Below are positions 27,477-37,256 of a stretch of 64,000 nt of DNA, piece by piece. Position 1 is the first letter of the stretch. Every line of letters begins with the position of its first letter. The DNA comes from Aureliella sp046290675 (GTDB lineage Bacteria; Planctomycetota; Planctomycetia; Pirellulales; Pirellulaceae): contig JBKAHA010000001.1 in NCBI GenBank assembly GCA_046290675.1, positions 1-64,000 on the forward strand, given 5' to 3'. The notes under the pieces are model-generated. The model ran no database searches, had not been told where the DNA came from, and saw only the letters and a list, made by a program, of their open reading frames with translations. Position numbers and translations under genes: made by a program.

Positions 27477-29963
27477 ATGCAGCCCAATCGTCCGCTTCAT
27501 CGTTGTACTGGCGTGGAGTTGTTATTCGCCCTCTGGTTTAGCCTAGGGGTTTCCGCCGGACATGGTCTGTGCGCCGAAGTCGATCACGCCGCTGTGAGGC
27601 TGAGTGATGCCAACCGAAGCATGCTAGAAGAATCCTGTTTCGATTGCCATTCTGGGAACGATAGCCAAGCGGGACTTGATCTCGAAGGGTTGTTGAAAGT
27701 TGAATTACAGGGCGAGAGCCTAGAACAGAACTTTGGCACTTGGGTTCGAATTTTCGACCGCGTGGAATCTGGTGAAATGCCTCCGCCGGACGACTATGGA
27801 CAACTGGACTCCGAAGTCCAGAGCGCATTCAGCGAGCAACTCGGCGAAATCTTGCGAAACCACCAATCTGACCGACAGGAACGCCTTGGTCGAGTGCAAG
27901 GGCGAAGGCTGACGAATCTCCAACTCGAGCGAACATTGCACGATCTGCTTGGTGTCGACATTCCACTCGAACGAGAGATGCCGGAACCTCCGAAGTCGGA
28001 AAGCTATACCACCAACGCAGCATCGCAAATGATGTCGCATTTTCACTTGCAGCAGCACATCCACGTTGTCGATTTGGCATTGGACGAGGCGTTCCGGCGT
28101 GCTTTGAGTAAGCCCGACGAACAGACTTGGGAGTTATCACCGAAGAAGCTTTCTCGTACACGCCGTCGGACACGCGAGCCCGAGTTCATCGACAACTCCG
28201 CAGTAACCTGGTCTTCGAGTTTGGCATTCTATGGGAGACTTCCGGCAACGACCGCCAGAGAATCGGGTTGGTACGAATTTGAGTTCGAGGTTGAGGGTTT
28301 AAAGGCTCCCAAGGGTCGAAATATATGGTGTTCGGTACGGACAGGAAGCTGCGTATCCAGTTCACCACTAATGACTTGGGTCGGATCTTTCGAAGCAACC
28401 AAGACCCCACGCACCGTGACCTTCACGACTTGGCTCCCGAAGGGGCATATGCTTGAGGTGCGTCCTGCGGACACAACGCTCAAGAAGGCGAAGTTCCGTG
28501 GCGGACAATCTGGTACCGGCGAAGGCGGCAAACAGGATGTTCCGGGATTGGCAATCAACTGGATGCGGATGAGTCGCATCCACCGCGGCGCCGACGACCA
28601 GGGGATTCGAGAGCTGCTTTTTGGTGCGTTGGCAGAGCAACAACCAGCCGGAGAGATCATCGACTCCCTCGCCGGTGAGCTAAACACGCAGGAGCTGTCG
28701 AAGCACGCGGACCAACTTATCAAGGCATTCGCGACTCGCGCTTTCCGGAGACCGGTAGAAGCGTCAGTTGCTGCGCGTTTCCAAGCGGTCTTTGACGATC
28801 AGTATGCGGAACTCGGGGAATTTTTGCCAGCTCTGCGCACGGCATACCGCTCTATCTTGTGCTCCCCGAGATTCATGCACTTCCAGGAAATGCCTGGGCG
28901 ACTAGACGACTTTGCCATCGCGAACCGGCTGAGTTATCTAATCCTCAATCGACCACCTGACGCAGAATTAGTCGAAGCCGCCGCGGCTGGGAAACTCTCA
29001 GGTAGCTCGAAATCCTCACGCAATGAAATCCGCCGCCAAGTTGACCGGATGTTGTCCGACAACGGCGAAGAATTCGTCCGGGATTTCGCGAATGAATGGC
29101 TTGAGTTAAGTGAAATCAATTTCACGACACCAGACCGAAGAATGCACCCCGATTTCGATTCCATCGTCCAAGACGGCATGGTCCAAGAGACGATCACTTA
29201 CTTAGTCGACATGCTTGAGCATGACAGGAGTGTTCGAAATTTTGTGAAATCGAACTATACGTTTGCCAACAATAGACTCGGTCGGTTCTACGATCTGGCA
29301 GAGACTGACACGAACGCATCCGAAGAAGAGATTGATGGCAACAAGCGAATCTCCCTTTCCGAGGGTGAGCATCGTGGTGGATTGCTAACGCACGGATCGA
29401 TTTTGAAGGTGACGGCAAATGGAACGAACACTTCTCCAGTGATACGAGGAGTGTGGGTGTCCAGGCGAATACTTGGACAAGAGATTCCACCTCCACCAAG
29501 CAATGTGCCGGCAATCGAGCCTGACATTCGTGGGGCGACGTCGATACGAGACCAGTTGGAGAAGCATCGCAGCTTAAGCGAGTGCGCTTCATGCCATGCG
29601 AAAATTGATCCACCTGGATTTGCATTGGAAAATTTTGATGCGGCCGGCAAATGGCGTGAATACTACCCCAAAGTGATTGGCAAGAATCGCTCGCGTGGGA
29701 CCAAGATCGATGCCAGTTACGTCACCGCCACCGGCAAGCGATTCGCCAATGTGCACGAGTTCTCGGAATTGGCAGCGGCAAACATACATCCGATCGCGAA
29801 GAACTTCGCTCGGCAGCTGCTTGCCTACGGCACAGGAGCCGCACCAACATTCGCGGATCGAATCGAGATCGACCAGATCGTGCAGAAAGCTTCCAAGCGT
29901 GATTATGGTATGCGTACCATCCTCTACGAAGCGGTCTGCAGCTCGATTTTTTTGAACAAGTAG
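27477..29963 (+). CDS. Planctomycete cytochrome-like protein of the DUF1592 (PSD) family, copy 1
   Basis: 828 residues, exported by an N-terminal signal (hydrophobic to about residue 32). A haem motif CFDCHSG (C54, C57, H58) opens the PSCyt1-like module; then come the DUF1587, DUF1595, DUF1592, DUF1588 and DUF1585 modules in the usual order, recognisable from RLTNLQLERTLHDLLGVD (about 145-160), ATRAFRRPV (about 420), LSYLILNRPPDAEL, HRGGLLTHGSILKV..., and SECASCHAKIDPPGFALENFD with a second CxxCH. Founded on gene order, these proteins pair with DUF1552 partners (next gene, 50 bases downstream). They are thought to be periplasmic electron-transfer proteins; the substrate is unknown. Confidence 0.9.
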   Translation: MQPNRPLHRCTGVELLFALWFSLGVSAGHGLCAEVDHAAVRLSDANRSMLEESCFDCHSGNDSQAGLDLEGLLKVELQGESLEQNFGTWVRIFDRVESGEMPPPDDYGQLDSEVQSAFSEQLGEILRNHQSDRQERLGRVQGRRLTNLQLERTLHDLLGVDIPLEREMPEPPKSESYTTNAASQMMSHFHLQQHIHVVDLALDEAFRRALSKPDEQTWELSPKKLSRTRRRTREPEFIDNSAVTWSSSLAFYGRLPATTARESGWYEFEFEVEGLKAPKGRNIWCSVRTGSCVSSSPLMTWVGSFEATKTPRTVTFTTWLPKGHMLEVRPADTTLKKAKFRGGQSGTGEGGKQDVPGLAINWMRMSRIHRGADDQGIRELLFGALAEQQPAGEIIDSLAGELNTQELSKHADQLIKAFATRAFRRPVEASVAARFQAVFDDQYAELGEFLPALRTAYRSILCSPRFMHFQEMPGRLDDFAIANRLSYLILNRPPDAELVEAAAAGKLSGSSKSSRNEIRRQVDRMLSDNGEEFVRDFANEWLELSEINFTTPDRRMHPDFDSIVQDGMVQETITYLVDMLEHDRSVRNFVKSNYTFANNRLGRFYDLAETDTNASEEEIDGNKRISLSEGEHRGGLLTHGSILKVTANGTNTSPVIRGVWVSRRILGQEIPPPPSNVPAIEPDIRGATSIRDQLEKHRSLSECASCHAKIDPPGFALENFDAAGKWREYYPKVIGKNRSRGTKIDASYVTATGKRFANVHEFSELAAANIHPIAKNFARQLLAYGTGAAPTFADRIEIDQIVQKASKRDYGMRTILYEAVCSSIFLNK

Positions 29964-30013
29964 TCGAAGACTGAATACACCGACCACCACCAAGTTTCAA
30001 CAAGAGATTTCCA

Positions 30014-31366
30014 ATGCAGCGTAGCCGCCAAAGTCAAGCCGCAGAGCGCCGAGCCTCTTCTATTGAGTCCACCGCGCAGAAAAGCTCCGGCAGCGGGAAA
30101 AAACTTTCCCGGCGTACGGTGCTTCGCGGTACCGGCGTCGCCATGGGGCTGCCCTGGCTGTCGGCCATGGAGCCTGCATTGGGTGGCATTCGCGTTCGTG
30201 AACAAAAGTCGCCACGCCGGTTTGTTGCGATGACCCTGACGCTGGGTTTGCATGGCCCAAACCTGATTCCAGAGGGCCACGGCAAAGACTACAAGCCGTC
30301 GACGTATCTTCGTGGACTTGAAGACCTACGAGACCACTTCACCATTGTTTCAGGCTCATCTCATCCTGGTGTTACAGGCGGACACAGAGCCGAGGCGAGC
30401 TTATTGACAGGGACTCCACAAGGTGCCGGTCGATCCCGAAACACCGTTTCCATCGATCAACTGCTAGCGAAGTATCTGGGTGACCAGACACGATTCCCCT
30501 CCCTTGTGTTGAGTGCCACAGGTAGCGATAGCCCTTCCTACACGGAAAATGGCTCCATGATCCCAGCTGAGTCCTCACCAGCTCGCTTGTTCGAAAAGCT
30601 ATTTGTCGATGACTCCGCGGAAGAGAGGGCCAAACAGGCGAGACGGATCGTCGAAGGACGCAGCATCATGGACCTCGTGGCGGAGGATGCAAAATCACTG
30701 CAACGCGCGGTGGGCAAGAGTGATCAAGAGCGCCTAGACGCTTACTTCACCAGTGTGCGTGATCTCGAAAAGCGAATGGCGGAGTCTGAGAAATGGGCAC
30801 ACCTACCAAAACCAAAGGTCGATATGACGATGCCGCGTGACATCGCCGACCCAAGCGATGTCATTTCACGACAGCGTCTCATGCATGATGTGATTCGGCT
30901 TGCCTTAAAGACTGATTCCTCGCGGTTTGTCACCTTCCACACGGGCGGTGGTGGAGGCGTCGTTCCAATCGAAGGAGTCGATGAGGGGTACCATTCGCTC
31001 AGCCATCATGGAATGGACGAAACGAAGCTCGAGCAGCTGGCAATCGTCGAAAAGGCGATCGTCGACCTTTGGGCTGATTTTCTTCGCTCACTGCAAGAAA
31101 TCGACGATAGCGGTGAGACACTTTTGGACAACACCGCTGTTTTGTTGACCAGCAACCTTGGCAACGCGTCGAATCACAGCAACAAGAACATGCCAGTGCT
31201 CCTGGGGGGCGGTGGATTTAAGCACGCAGGTCACCTGGCATTTGATCAAAACAACAATTATCCGCTTCCAAACCTCTTCGTATCGCTGCTGCAACAATGC
31301 GGATTGGAAACCGATCAATTCTCGAGCGGAACCTCGACGATGAACGGCCTCTCGCTTCGATCGTAG
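30014..31366 (+). CDS. DUF1552 protein, Tat-exported, copy 1
   Basis: 450 residues. A long basic lead ends in a twin-arginine motif KLSRRTVLRGTGVAMGLPWL (about 33-52). The body has the DUF1552 features GHRAEASLLTG, SIDQLLAKYLG, PSLVLSATG, LDAYFTSVRDLEKRM, and GYHSLSHHGMDETKLEQLAIVEKAIVDLW with NTAVLLTSNLGNASNHSNKNMPVLLGGG near the end, an alkaline-phosphatase-like (DUF1501-related) fold. It follows the DUF1592 gene in an operon. The two are a stereotyped planctomycete pair; reaction not known. Confidence 0.9.
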   Translation: MQRSRQSQAAERRASSIESTAQKSSGSGKKLSRRTVLRGTGVAMGLPWLSAMEPALGGIRVREQKSPRRFVAMTLTLGLHGPNLIPEGHGKDYKPSTYLRGLEDLRDHFTIVSGSSHPGVTGGHRAEASLLTGTPQGAGRSRNTVSIDQLLAKYLGDQTRFPSLVLSATGSDSPSYTENGSMIPAESSPARLFEKLFVDDSAEERAKQARRIVEGRSIMDLVAEDAKSLQRAVGKSDQERLDAYFTSVRDLEKRMAESEKWAHLPKPKVDMTMPRDIADPSDVISRQRLMHDVIRLALKTDSSRFVTFHTGGGGGVVPIEGVDEGYHSLSHHGMDETKLEQLAIVEKAIVDLWADFLRSLQEIDDSGETLLDNTAVLLTSNLGNASNHSNKNMPVLLGGGGFKHAGHLAFDQNNNYPLPNLFVSLLQQCGLETDQFSSGTSTMNGLSLRS

Positions 31367-31627
31367 GGCCCCACGACATCGTTGCATGGGAGTGCCCGGT
31401 CATTCTTCGACGGAAAGCTAAACGCAGAGCGACAGGTTCGCGTGGCCGTCCAATAACAAGATGCCGGCGCTGAAAAGCAATCGCCCCAGTCGACGCGCGG
31501 TGCCAATCCGCCGCGGTCCAAATGGTTCAGACCGCGGATCGGAGTAGAAATTTTCGCGATTCGAATTGACTCATTTGCGAATTGACTCACTATCGAATTG
31601 CTTCCATCGCGAGGGCTATGCGAAGCA

Positions 31628-32998
31628 TCAAATGTCAATCTCGAAGCCTTTGCGGCTTTCACGCGAAAGCAGTGCATTGGCTTCTTCATCACCAATGATC
31701 TCACGTTTCGCAGGATCCCAGTTCAACTTACGACCGAATCGGATCGCAATGTTGGCCAGATGGCAGGTTTCGAGCATGCGGTTGTGAGACCATACATCGG
31801 AGATGGGTTGCTCACGAGATTGCATGGCCGCGATCCAGTTCGCAGTGTGATTTTCACTCAGTGGTCCACCGTAGACTTCTTCGACCGCCCCATCCGGCAA
31901 AGGATTCGTTTCCAAGTCCTCAACTGGCTTACCGGTCAACCTACCGCGATTCACAAAGATACGTCCTTTGGTGCCCTCGAACAGGATCCCGTTGTCGCCC
32001 TCGCTCTTAATGATGAGCGGAATATCACCGGGCATCTTCGCAAGTATCTCAAATTTTGTCGGCGTGTTGTACTGATCCTCAACAACCGGATAACCATCCT
32101 TGTACTCAACCGGAAGCGAGTAACTCACTGGCTCAATGCTGCTCGGCCCCGTATCGCCGGCCCCCATAGCCCAAGTTGCAATGTCGACGTGATGCGCTCC
32201 CCAGTCATTCATTTGCCCGCCGGAATACTCGTACCAGTTTCGCCAGGCATAGTGACAATTGGTATAGAGCGGCACGCCGCCGCCATATCCTTTTCGCATC
32301 TCGGGCAATGCTCGGTAAGCGGTCTTTTCAGCGGGTCCGAGCCACATATTCCAATCCAAGCCCTCTGGTGCATCGATCGCTGGGATCATAGGCGAACTTG
32401 TGGCCCCCCCGATCCCGCAGGTAACCTTTTTCAATTCGCCGATGCGCCCAGCACGAATGATGGCGATCGCTTTTAGGAAACGACGACCGTTTTCGGTTCG
32501 CTGCATCGTTCCAACCTGGAAGACGCGGCCTGTCTGCTTGACCACTTTCTCGATTAGCTTGCCTTCCGCGATCGTCAGCGTAAGGGGCTTTTCACAATAC
32601 ACGTCCTTCCCCGCCAGCATGGCTTCGACGGAAATCTTGGTGTGCCAGTGATCTGGAGTCGCGATCATGACTGCGTCGATATCATCACGCTCTAGGACTT
32701 TTCGATAGTCCGCGTAACCGTCTGCAGCCTTGCCCGTCTTCTCTTTTAACTTTTCATTCACTGCGCCAAGCACGTTGGAGTCGACGTCGGCGAAAGCGGC
32801 GAAGTCAGCAAACTTGGTCGATTTGTTCGTGATCGCCCAGCCTTGGTTCCGCAAACCGATGGTCGCGAAAACAGGTCGCTCATTTGGAGAATCCTGCGCA
32901 AGGGACCGTTGACTGGTCCCGGTAAAGACTCCGGCAGCAACCGCTGCCGAGGTCGTTCCAAGAAAATGCCTTCGATTCAACTGGCCTAAGTTCGTCAT
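31628..32998 (-). CDS. Tat-exported Gfo/Idh/MocA-family oxidoreductase
   Basis: 456 residues from the ATG at 32998 (the frame is open 18 codons earlier). Twin-arginine signal LNRRHFLGTTSAAV followed by hydrophobic residues, mature start after RSLAQDS. The Rossmann core then carries ATIGLRNQGWA, YRKVLERDDIDAVMIATPDHWHTK and CEKPLTLTIAEG; EKPL is the catalytic-lysine motif of the family. Planctomycete members of this type are periplasmic and act on sugars or polyols with NAD(P) bound. It is 251 bases downstream of the minus-strand operon that starts at 41266 and may belong to it. Confidence 0.85.
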   Translation of the reverse strand: MTNLGQLNRRHFLGTTSAAVAAGVFTGTSQRSLAQDSPNERPVFATIGLRNQGWAITNKSTKFADFAAFADVDSNVLGAVNEKLKEKTGKAADGYADYRKVLERDDIDAVMIATPDHWHTKISVEAMLAGKDVYCEKPLTLTIAEGKLIEKVVKQTGRVFQVGTMQRTENGRRFLKAIAIIRAGRIGELKKVTCGIGGATSSPMIPAIDAPEGLDWNMWLGPAEKTAYRALPEMRKGYGGGVPLYTNCHYAWRNWYEYSGGQMNDWGAHHVDIATWAMGAGDTGPSSIEPVSYSLPVEYKDGYPVVEDQYNTPTKFEILAKMPGDIPLIIKSEGDNGILFEGTKGRIFVNRGRLTGKPVEDLETNPLPDGAVEEVYGGPLSENHTANWIAAMQSREQPISDVWSHNRMLETCHLANIAIRFGRKLNWDPAKREIIGDEEANALLSRESRKGFEIDI

Positions 32999-33249
32999 GG
33001 TTGGCTTTCCACATTCATGTTCAAAGAGGATTAATCGAGCTTCACGGTTCATGGATGATCAACGCGAGAAGCATTGCTAGGCTAAAACAGATAACACCTG
33101 GGCGCCAAGTGAAATGTAATTCGCAAATCCAGCAGTGTAGAGTTTAACCGCAGACATTCTGTCGGATACGGCTCAAAACCGGTTTACGATGCTCCGTATT
33201 GCCGCGAGGATCGGGCAGTCGCTGCAGCCGACACCGCACTTTGAAGTGT

Positions 33250-34380
33250 CTATTTCCACTTCACCACTTTGGGCGACCAGCTCTGGTCGATCCTGTCAAA
33301 GGCAACCACGTATCCGTTGGCTCCAGCACGTGTGGCCGCGTTCTTCTGTGCCGCGATTTGGGCACTCGTTACATCCCAACCTTGGACGACAGCGATGATT
33401 CTTGAAGCCGCAATGGCTTGAGCGTTGTGCTGCGGCGGCACCGTTTGAAAGGTCTTGACGGCGAACTCGACCCAGCTGGCTTCCGAAGCTCCGTATCTCG
33501 GCAAGTCACGTTGGAACTCTTTGTAAGTCGCAAGGACGGCGATCCGGTCGCAGGTATTCGCGACTGGTACCAGTTGGCGTGTGTAGGCTTTCCAACAGAT
33601 CCCATCATAACATCCCACTCCAGCACATAGACCGTCGGGAGCCCCATCATGCTCTTCGCACTCCGTAGTCCACACGGGAATGACTTCGGAACTCGGAGAT
33701 TCTTTCTCAATCAAACTCACAAACAACGCCGCTGCATCATCGCTAACGGGAATGGTCGTTCGTTTTTTTCCGTAGTCGCTTGTCCATCGACATAAGGGAT
33801 TACCGCATCCGCAAGCGGAAGGTGCCCCTTGAAGATCATTCAGAAAAACGACCTTGGCCACGGGCAAGTCTTGCAGCAACGCGGTGACTCGCGTTTGCTG
33901 TGCTGCAAAAGACTCTCGCGATAGGATGGGAACCCAAGGATAGGTTTTGGATACTTCACTCGCACTAGGATTTGGAGCGTCGGGGAAAAAACGCCGCCAC
34001 TCGTCGTGCGTTTGCAAACTAGCCATCCATTCCGGGTGCGCTTCTGCTAATACAGGCGAACGCGCAACTTCAACCCAATAGGCCAGGGCAAGTCCTGATT
34101 CGCCAACGACCGCGGCCGCCTCCCGGATCGCTCGTTTGGCTCCGTCTCCTTGCTTCAGTTGAAAAGCGACCGTATCGATACCTGTGGACTTGAGCTCTGC
34201 TAGTCTGGCCGGCGAGGCATCAGAAACCGCAATCATCGCTGCAGCTAGCGGCGGGCGTTCGTTCGTCGCAATGTTTTCAGCGACCCCTCTGCGCACCGAC
34301 ACCTGCATGATGCATACGAATCCCAAAACGATTCGGCACCAATTCCATGAACTAAGGGACGGGAATGGATTGAGGCTCAT
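33250..34380 (-). CDS. Exported protein with probable TIM-barrel fold
   Basis: 376 residues. The ATG at 34380 overlaps the TGA of the DUF3179 gene as ATGA, so the two are translationally coupled; a longer open frame exists upstream but lies inside the DUF3179 gene. N-terminal signal (about 10-35, ending VAENIA). The body alternates beta-alpha units (LAELKSTGIDTVAFQL, GLALAYWVEVARSP, VAKVVFLNDLQG) in the manner of a glycoside-hydrolase-like TIM barrel. A Cys-rich loop SACGCGNPLCRW (about 215) and further Cys later (GLCAGVGCYDGICW) suggest a metal site or disulfides. No catalytic motif recognised. Function unknown; context is the periplasmic degradative operon. Confidence 0.55.
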   Translation of the reverse strand: MSLNPFPSLSSWNWCRIVLGFVCIMQVSVRRGVAENIATNERPPLAAAMIAVSDASPARLAELKSTGIDTVAFQLKQGDGAKRAIREAAAVVGESGLALAYWVEVARSPVLAEAHPEWMASLQTHDEWRRFFPDAPNPSASEVSKTYPWVPILSRESFAAQQTRVTALLQDLPVAKVVFLNDLQGAPSACGCGNPLCRWTSDYGKKRTTIPVSDDAAALFVSLIEKESPSSEVIPVWTTECEEHDGAPDGLCAGVGCYDGICWKAYTRQLVPVANTCDRIAVLATYKEFQRDLPRYGASEASWVEFAVKTFQTVPPQHNAQAIAASRIIAVVQGWDVTSAQIAAQKNAATRAGANGYVVAFDRIDQSWSPKVVKWK

Positions 34381-35456
34381 GGCTCGTCCGTGCCAGCTCG
34401 AAAGACGGAGGTATCGGGATATTCGTTGGACCATGCATACCAGCTGCACTGAACTCCGGTTGCCCAGCTCAACTCCTGACCACGGAGTGGACCGTCTATT
34501 CCCCGTCCGGCGATCGTCCAGCGAGTTCCAGTTTCTTTGTCTTTGAAAGGAGCCGACTCTGGGGAGATCTCGTCGGCGTAAAATGTAAGTGTCCGCCCGT
34601 TTAGCTCCCGCCGAAAGGCCACAGCCGTCTTCGTGTTGCCATACCAGAACACCGCGATGGCTTCCCCGTCGACCTCGTCCAGCATACAAGCCCGTTCTTG
34701 TTCCATCGGCAACGGATAAGCCCGCACGGAATCGGCAAACTCAACACCCAATACGGCCGCATTAGGTTTGAGACGTTCATCAGCGCGTTCCATTGCATCC
34801 TTTGCTGCTTGGCTCACTTGGGAGGGCAAAGGAGTAGACGCATACTTCTTCCCATCGAAAAGATCGTAGGTCGTCGATTCGGGATGAAGCATAAGCCAAT
34901 AATTCCAATCAGTGACTAAGCTCGGGATGCGTTTGAGCTTCTTCCCTTGCTGAGGCCCTTCGATCGCCTCACCGGACAAGGCCGACCACAACGATCCGTC
35001 TTTTCCCTTGACTACCATCACACCATTTCGTCGGCCATGGAATTCATAGCCATAGTCTTTTTCGTAGGCCGCCACGTAACCGCCGTCAGGATCGTAGAAA
35101 AACAAACCATACGTGTCGTTCACCACACGCGGCCCCGACAAAAACAACCGAAGCGGAAAGGCACCGCCATTGTGGCTGGCCCGCAACCAAGCGATCACAC
35201 GATCGTCGCCACGAATCAAAGATTTGACATGCTGAGTTGAACAGTAGGAGCAAGGCGGCTCGGTGATCGGCACCACACGATCATCGAGTAGGATGATCGG
35301 TTCAGATGTCCCTTGGGCAGTCGGACCTTCCTCACCACCGCTGGTCTGGGGTTCGTTGCCTAGAGCACTCGTACCGAAAACACTCCCACTTAACACGAAT
35401 GCGGCGAGCAAAGCACAACCGAGTTGCTTATGTAATGTTCTCATGTCAATACTCAT
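34377..35456 (-). CDS. DUF3179 protein, exported
   Basis: 359 residues with a signal peptide (about 8-33). The DUF3179 pattern is present: a Cys-pair segment PPCSYCSTQHVKSLI, then FFYDPDGGYVAAYEK, SLWSALSGEAIEGP, TDWNYWLMLHP, VLGVEFADSVRAYPL, AIAVFWYGNTKTAVAFRREL, FKDKETGTRWTIAGRGIDGP and C-terminal AWSNEYPDTSVF. Many family members have a Trp-rich ligand pocket; activity is unknown. Its stop overlaps the start of the next gene. Confidence 0.85.
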   Translation of the reverse strand: MSIDMRTLHKQLGCALLAAFVLSGSVFGTSALGNEPQTSGGEEGPTAQGTSEPIILLDDRVVPITEPPCSYCSTQHVKSLIRGDDRVIAWLRASHNGGAFPLRLFLSGPRVVNDTYGLFFYDPDGGYVAAYEKDYGYEFHGRRNGVMVVKGKDGSLWSALSGEAIEGPQQGKKLKRIPSLVTDWNYWLMLHPESTTYDLFDGKKYASTPLPSQVSQAAKDAMERADERLKPNAAVLGVEFADSVRAYPLPMEQERACMLDEVDGEAIAVFWYGNTKTAVAFRRELNGRTLTFYADEISPESAPFKDKETGTRWTIAGRGIDGPLRGQELSWATGVQCSWYAWSNEYPDTSVFRAGTDEP

Positions 35457-35644
35457 GAACTTCCAACAAAGTTACGAGGTTGGATCGGCATAGGAGTCAA
35501 GGCAGATAGGCCAAAGCCAACACGGCTCGGGAAAAACGGCGAGTAAATCCGCTTCCGCGACTATTGGAGCTCCCGGCTGCCGAAGCCTAAGAAAAATGCT
35601 CAACACTTGTCAAACACATGATCTGCACATGGTCATCAATTCTA

Positions 35645-37213
35645 CTAATCCGCTTGTGAAGCATACTCTGCACTGTCCTTAGCCGCCTTGGTAGGTTCGC
35701 CGATCGCGTTTAGGAAGCCCAAGTCCTCAAACCAATCGATAAAGCGATATTGCCAAGTCCCAAACGGAATTCCGTTTCGATGAGTCAGGCCACCCGTCGC
35801 TCCTCGAGAACCTGGGTGATAGCCGTTTCCGTAGATGTGCATCTCGACATTGGGGACACCGGCCTTCAGCATGGCTGAGAAATAATCCGTAGCCCAAATC
35901 GCATGGATTCGATCTCCAGCTCCAGCACTGGCAATGAATGCAGGCGGCGTCGATCTGGGAATTGCCGTGTCTGGTTCGCGAGTAAAAGGCGTGGGGCCGG
36001 GATAGATGATGCCAACGAAGTCGGGTCTCGACGAAACCTTGGCGAGTGGATCGTCGCCCTGGCTATTCTCTTTGTCGAAGCTCTCGTATTGGATCGCAGA
36101 AGGCGCCGAGAGTTCTGCTCCTGCGGAAAAGCCCATGATGCCAATGCGATTCGGATCGAATTTCCACTTCTCTGAAAAGTAGCGAACTAGTCGAATTGCC
36201 TGTAGTGCGTCGCGGACTGCGTCCGTCTTGGGCTCGTAGCCATCGCTGCGCAATCGATTTCTTAGGATTACGGTGTTGACGCCGTAGTTGTAGAAGAAGG
36301 GAACAAAGTCGGCGCTTTCGGTTCCCACATTCAGTGTTCGATGCCCGCCGCCTGCAGCCAGGATGACAACTGCGCCCGTATTCATGGACGGACTGGCAAA
36401 ATGGACTTCAATAGAAGGATTATGAATGTTGACGATGCTATTGATTCGGCCGTGGACCTGGTTGGAAAGGCTGTACTTCTCAGGTTCCTTGATCTGGTCG
36501 GCGTTTAGAAATGGAGATTCAGGCGAGTAAAGCGGGACTACGATTCCACCTGGCAAAATCGCTCTCGGCGAATATGGCTCGTCTGTTGCTACGCCCGGAT
36601 CAGGAATCCGCATCGGATCTGGGATCTCAAGTTGCGAATTAGGGTTCGCTGGTTCAGGTGTCTCGTTTGACGAATCAGCTTGGGGCTTAGTCTCGATCGT
36701 CCCACTTGCTTCAGGTTCTTTCTCCACTGCCCTCGAGCTTTCGGCTGCGACTCGCTTTGCCATCCATGGTGATTCGCGCGTGTTGCCACCGAATTCGACT
36801 GAGGTCAGACCGGCAATCTCATCACCTGAAATTACGCCTGCAAACTGCGTGGTGAAATCGTTGGGGCCAAACTTTCGAGTCACCGAAAAAGAGATTTTGT
36901 CGCCCTCTAGTTTGGCATCGGCGATATCAGTCGGAGCATCAGATCCTCGCCCGAATCCACCCCTTCTGCCCTCGCTACTGGGCGGCGTTGGATTTCCGTA
37001 AACACCAGTCAACTCTCCGTCTGTGAATTTGAGCGTGACTTGCCTCTCAAAAGAGCGACTGCCAAAAGACTGCTCCCACTTCCAAACACCGGTTGGATCC
37101 ACTTTCCCAGAGACGTTGGGTTTATCGGATTCCTTTTGACCGCACACGCTCTGAGCGACTGCAGCCACCAGAAAGCTTGCTACCAAAAGTCGAGTGCTGA
37201 TCAGTCGATACAT
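35645..37213 (-). CDS. Exported alpha/beta-hydrolase (carboxylesterase-like) with N-terminal accessory domain
   Basis: 522 residues. Signal peptide (ending near QSVCGQ). Residues about 35-155 form an accessory domain starting DPTGVWKWEQSFG and ending FGGNTRESPWMAKR that is also found at the C-terminus of the esterase at 41349. A linker rich in Glu/Pro/Thr follows to 205. The hydrolase carries the oxyanion region VVILAAGGGH, the nucleophile elbow GFSAGAE (near residue 360), and H near GNGYHPGSR. This is the acetyl-esterase/carboxylesterase (BD-FAE-like) type. Probably deacetylates plant or algal polysaccharides in the periplasm. In a minus-strand operon; 188 bases upstream of the DUF3179 gene. 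Confidence 0.82.
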   Translation of the reverse strand: MYRLISTRLLVASFLVAAVAQSVCGQKESDKPNVSGKVDPTGVWKWEQSFGSRSFERQVTLKFTDGELTGVYGNPTPPSSEGRRGGFGRGSDAPTDIADAKLEGDKISFSVTRKFGPNDFTTQFAGVISGDEIAGLTSVEFGGNTRESPWMAKRVAAESSRAVEKEPEASGTIETKPQADSSNETPEPANPNSQLEIPDPMRIPDPGVATDEPYSPRAILPGGIVVPLYSPESPFLNADQIKEPEKYSLSNQVHGRINSIVNIHNPSIEVHFASPSMNTGAVVILAAGGGHRTLNVGTESADFVPFFYNYGVNTVILRNRLRSDGYEPKTDAVRDALQAIRLVRYFSEKWKFDPNRIGIMGFSAGAELSAPSAIQYESFDKENSQGDDPLAKVSSRPDFVGIIYPGPTPFTREPDTAIPRSTPPAFIASAGAGDRIHAIWATDYFSAMLKAGVPNVEMHIYGNGYHPGSRGATGGLTHRNGIPFGTWQYRFIDWFEDLGFLNAIGEPTKAAKDSAEYASQAD

Positions 37214-37256
37214 TGAGGGCCCCGGCGTAGAAATGGTAAGAACTGCACACGCAATG

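Noticed and set aside
28229..28723. 164-codon minus-strand frame within the DUF1592 gene
   Set aside because: Antisense shadow of a well-supported coding region.
34381..34689. Upstream extension of the TIM-barrel-like gene (first 103 codons)
   Set aside because: It lies entirely inside the DUF3179 gene and reads as an Arg/Ser-rich shadow; the ATG at 34380 gives a signal peptide and ATGA overlap.
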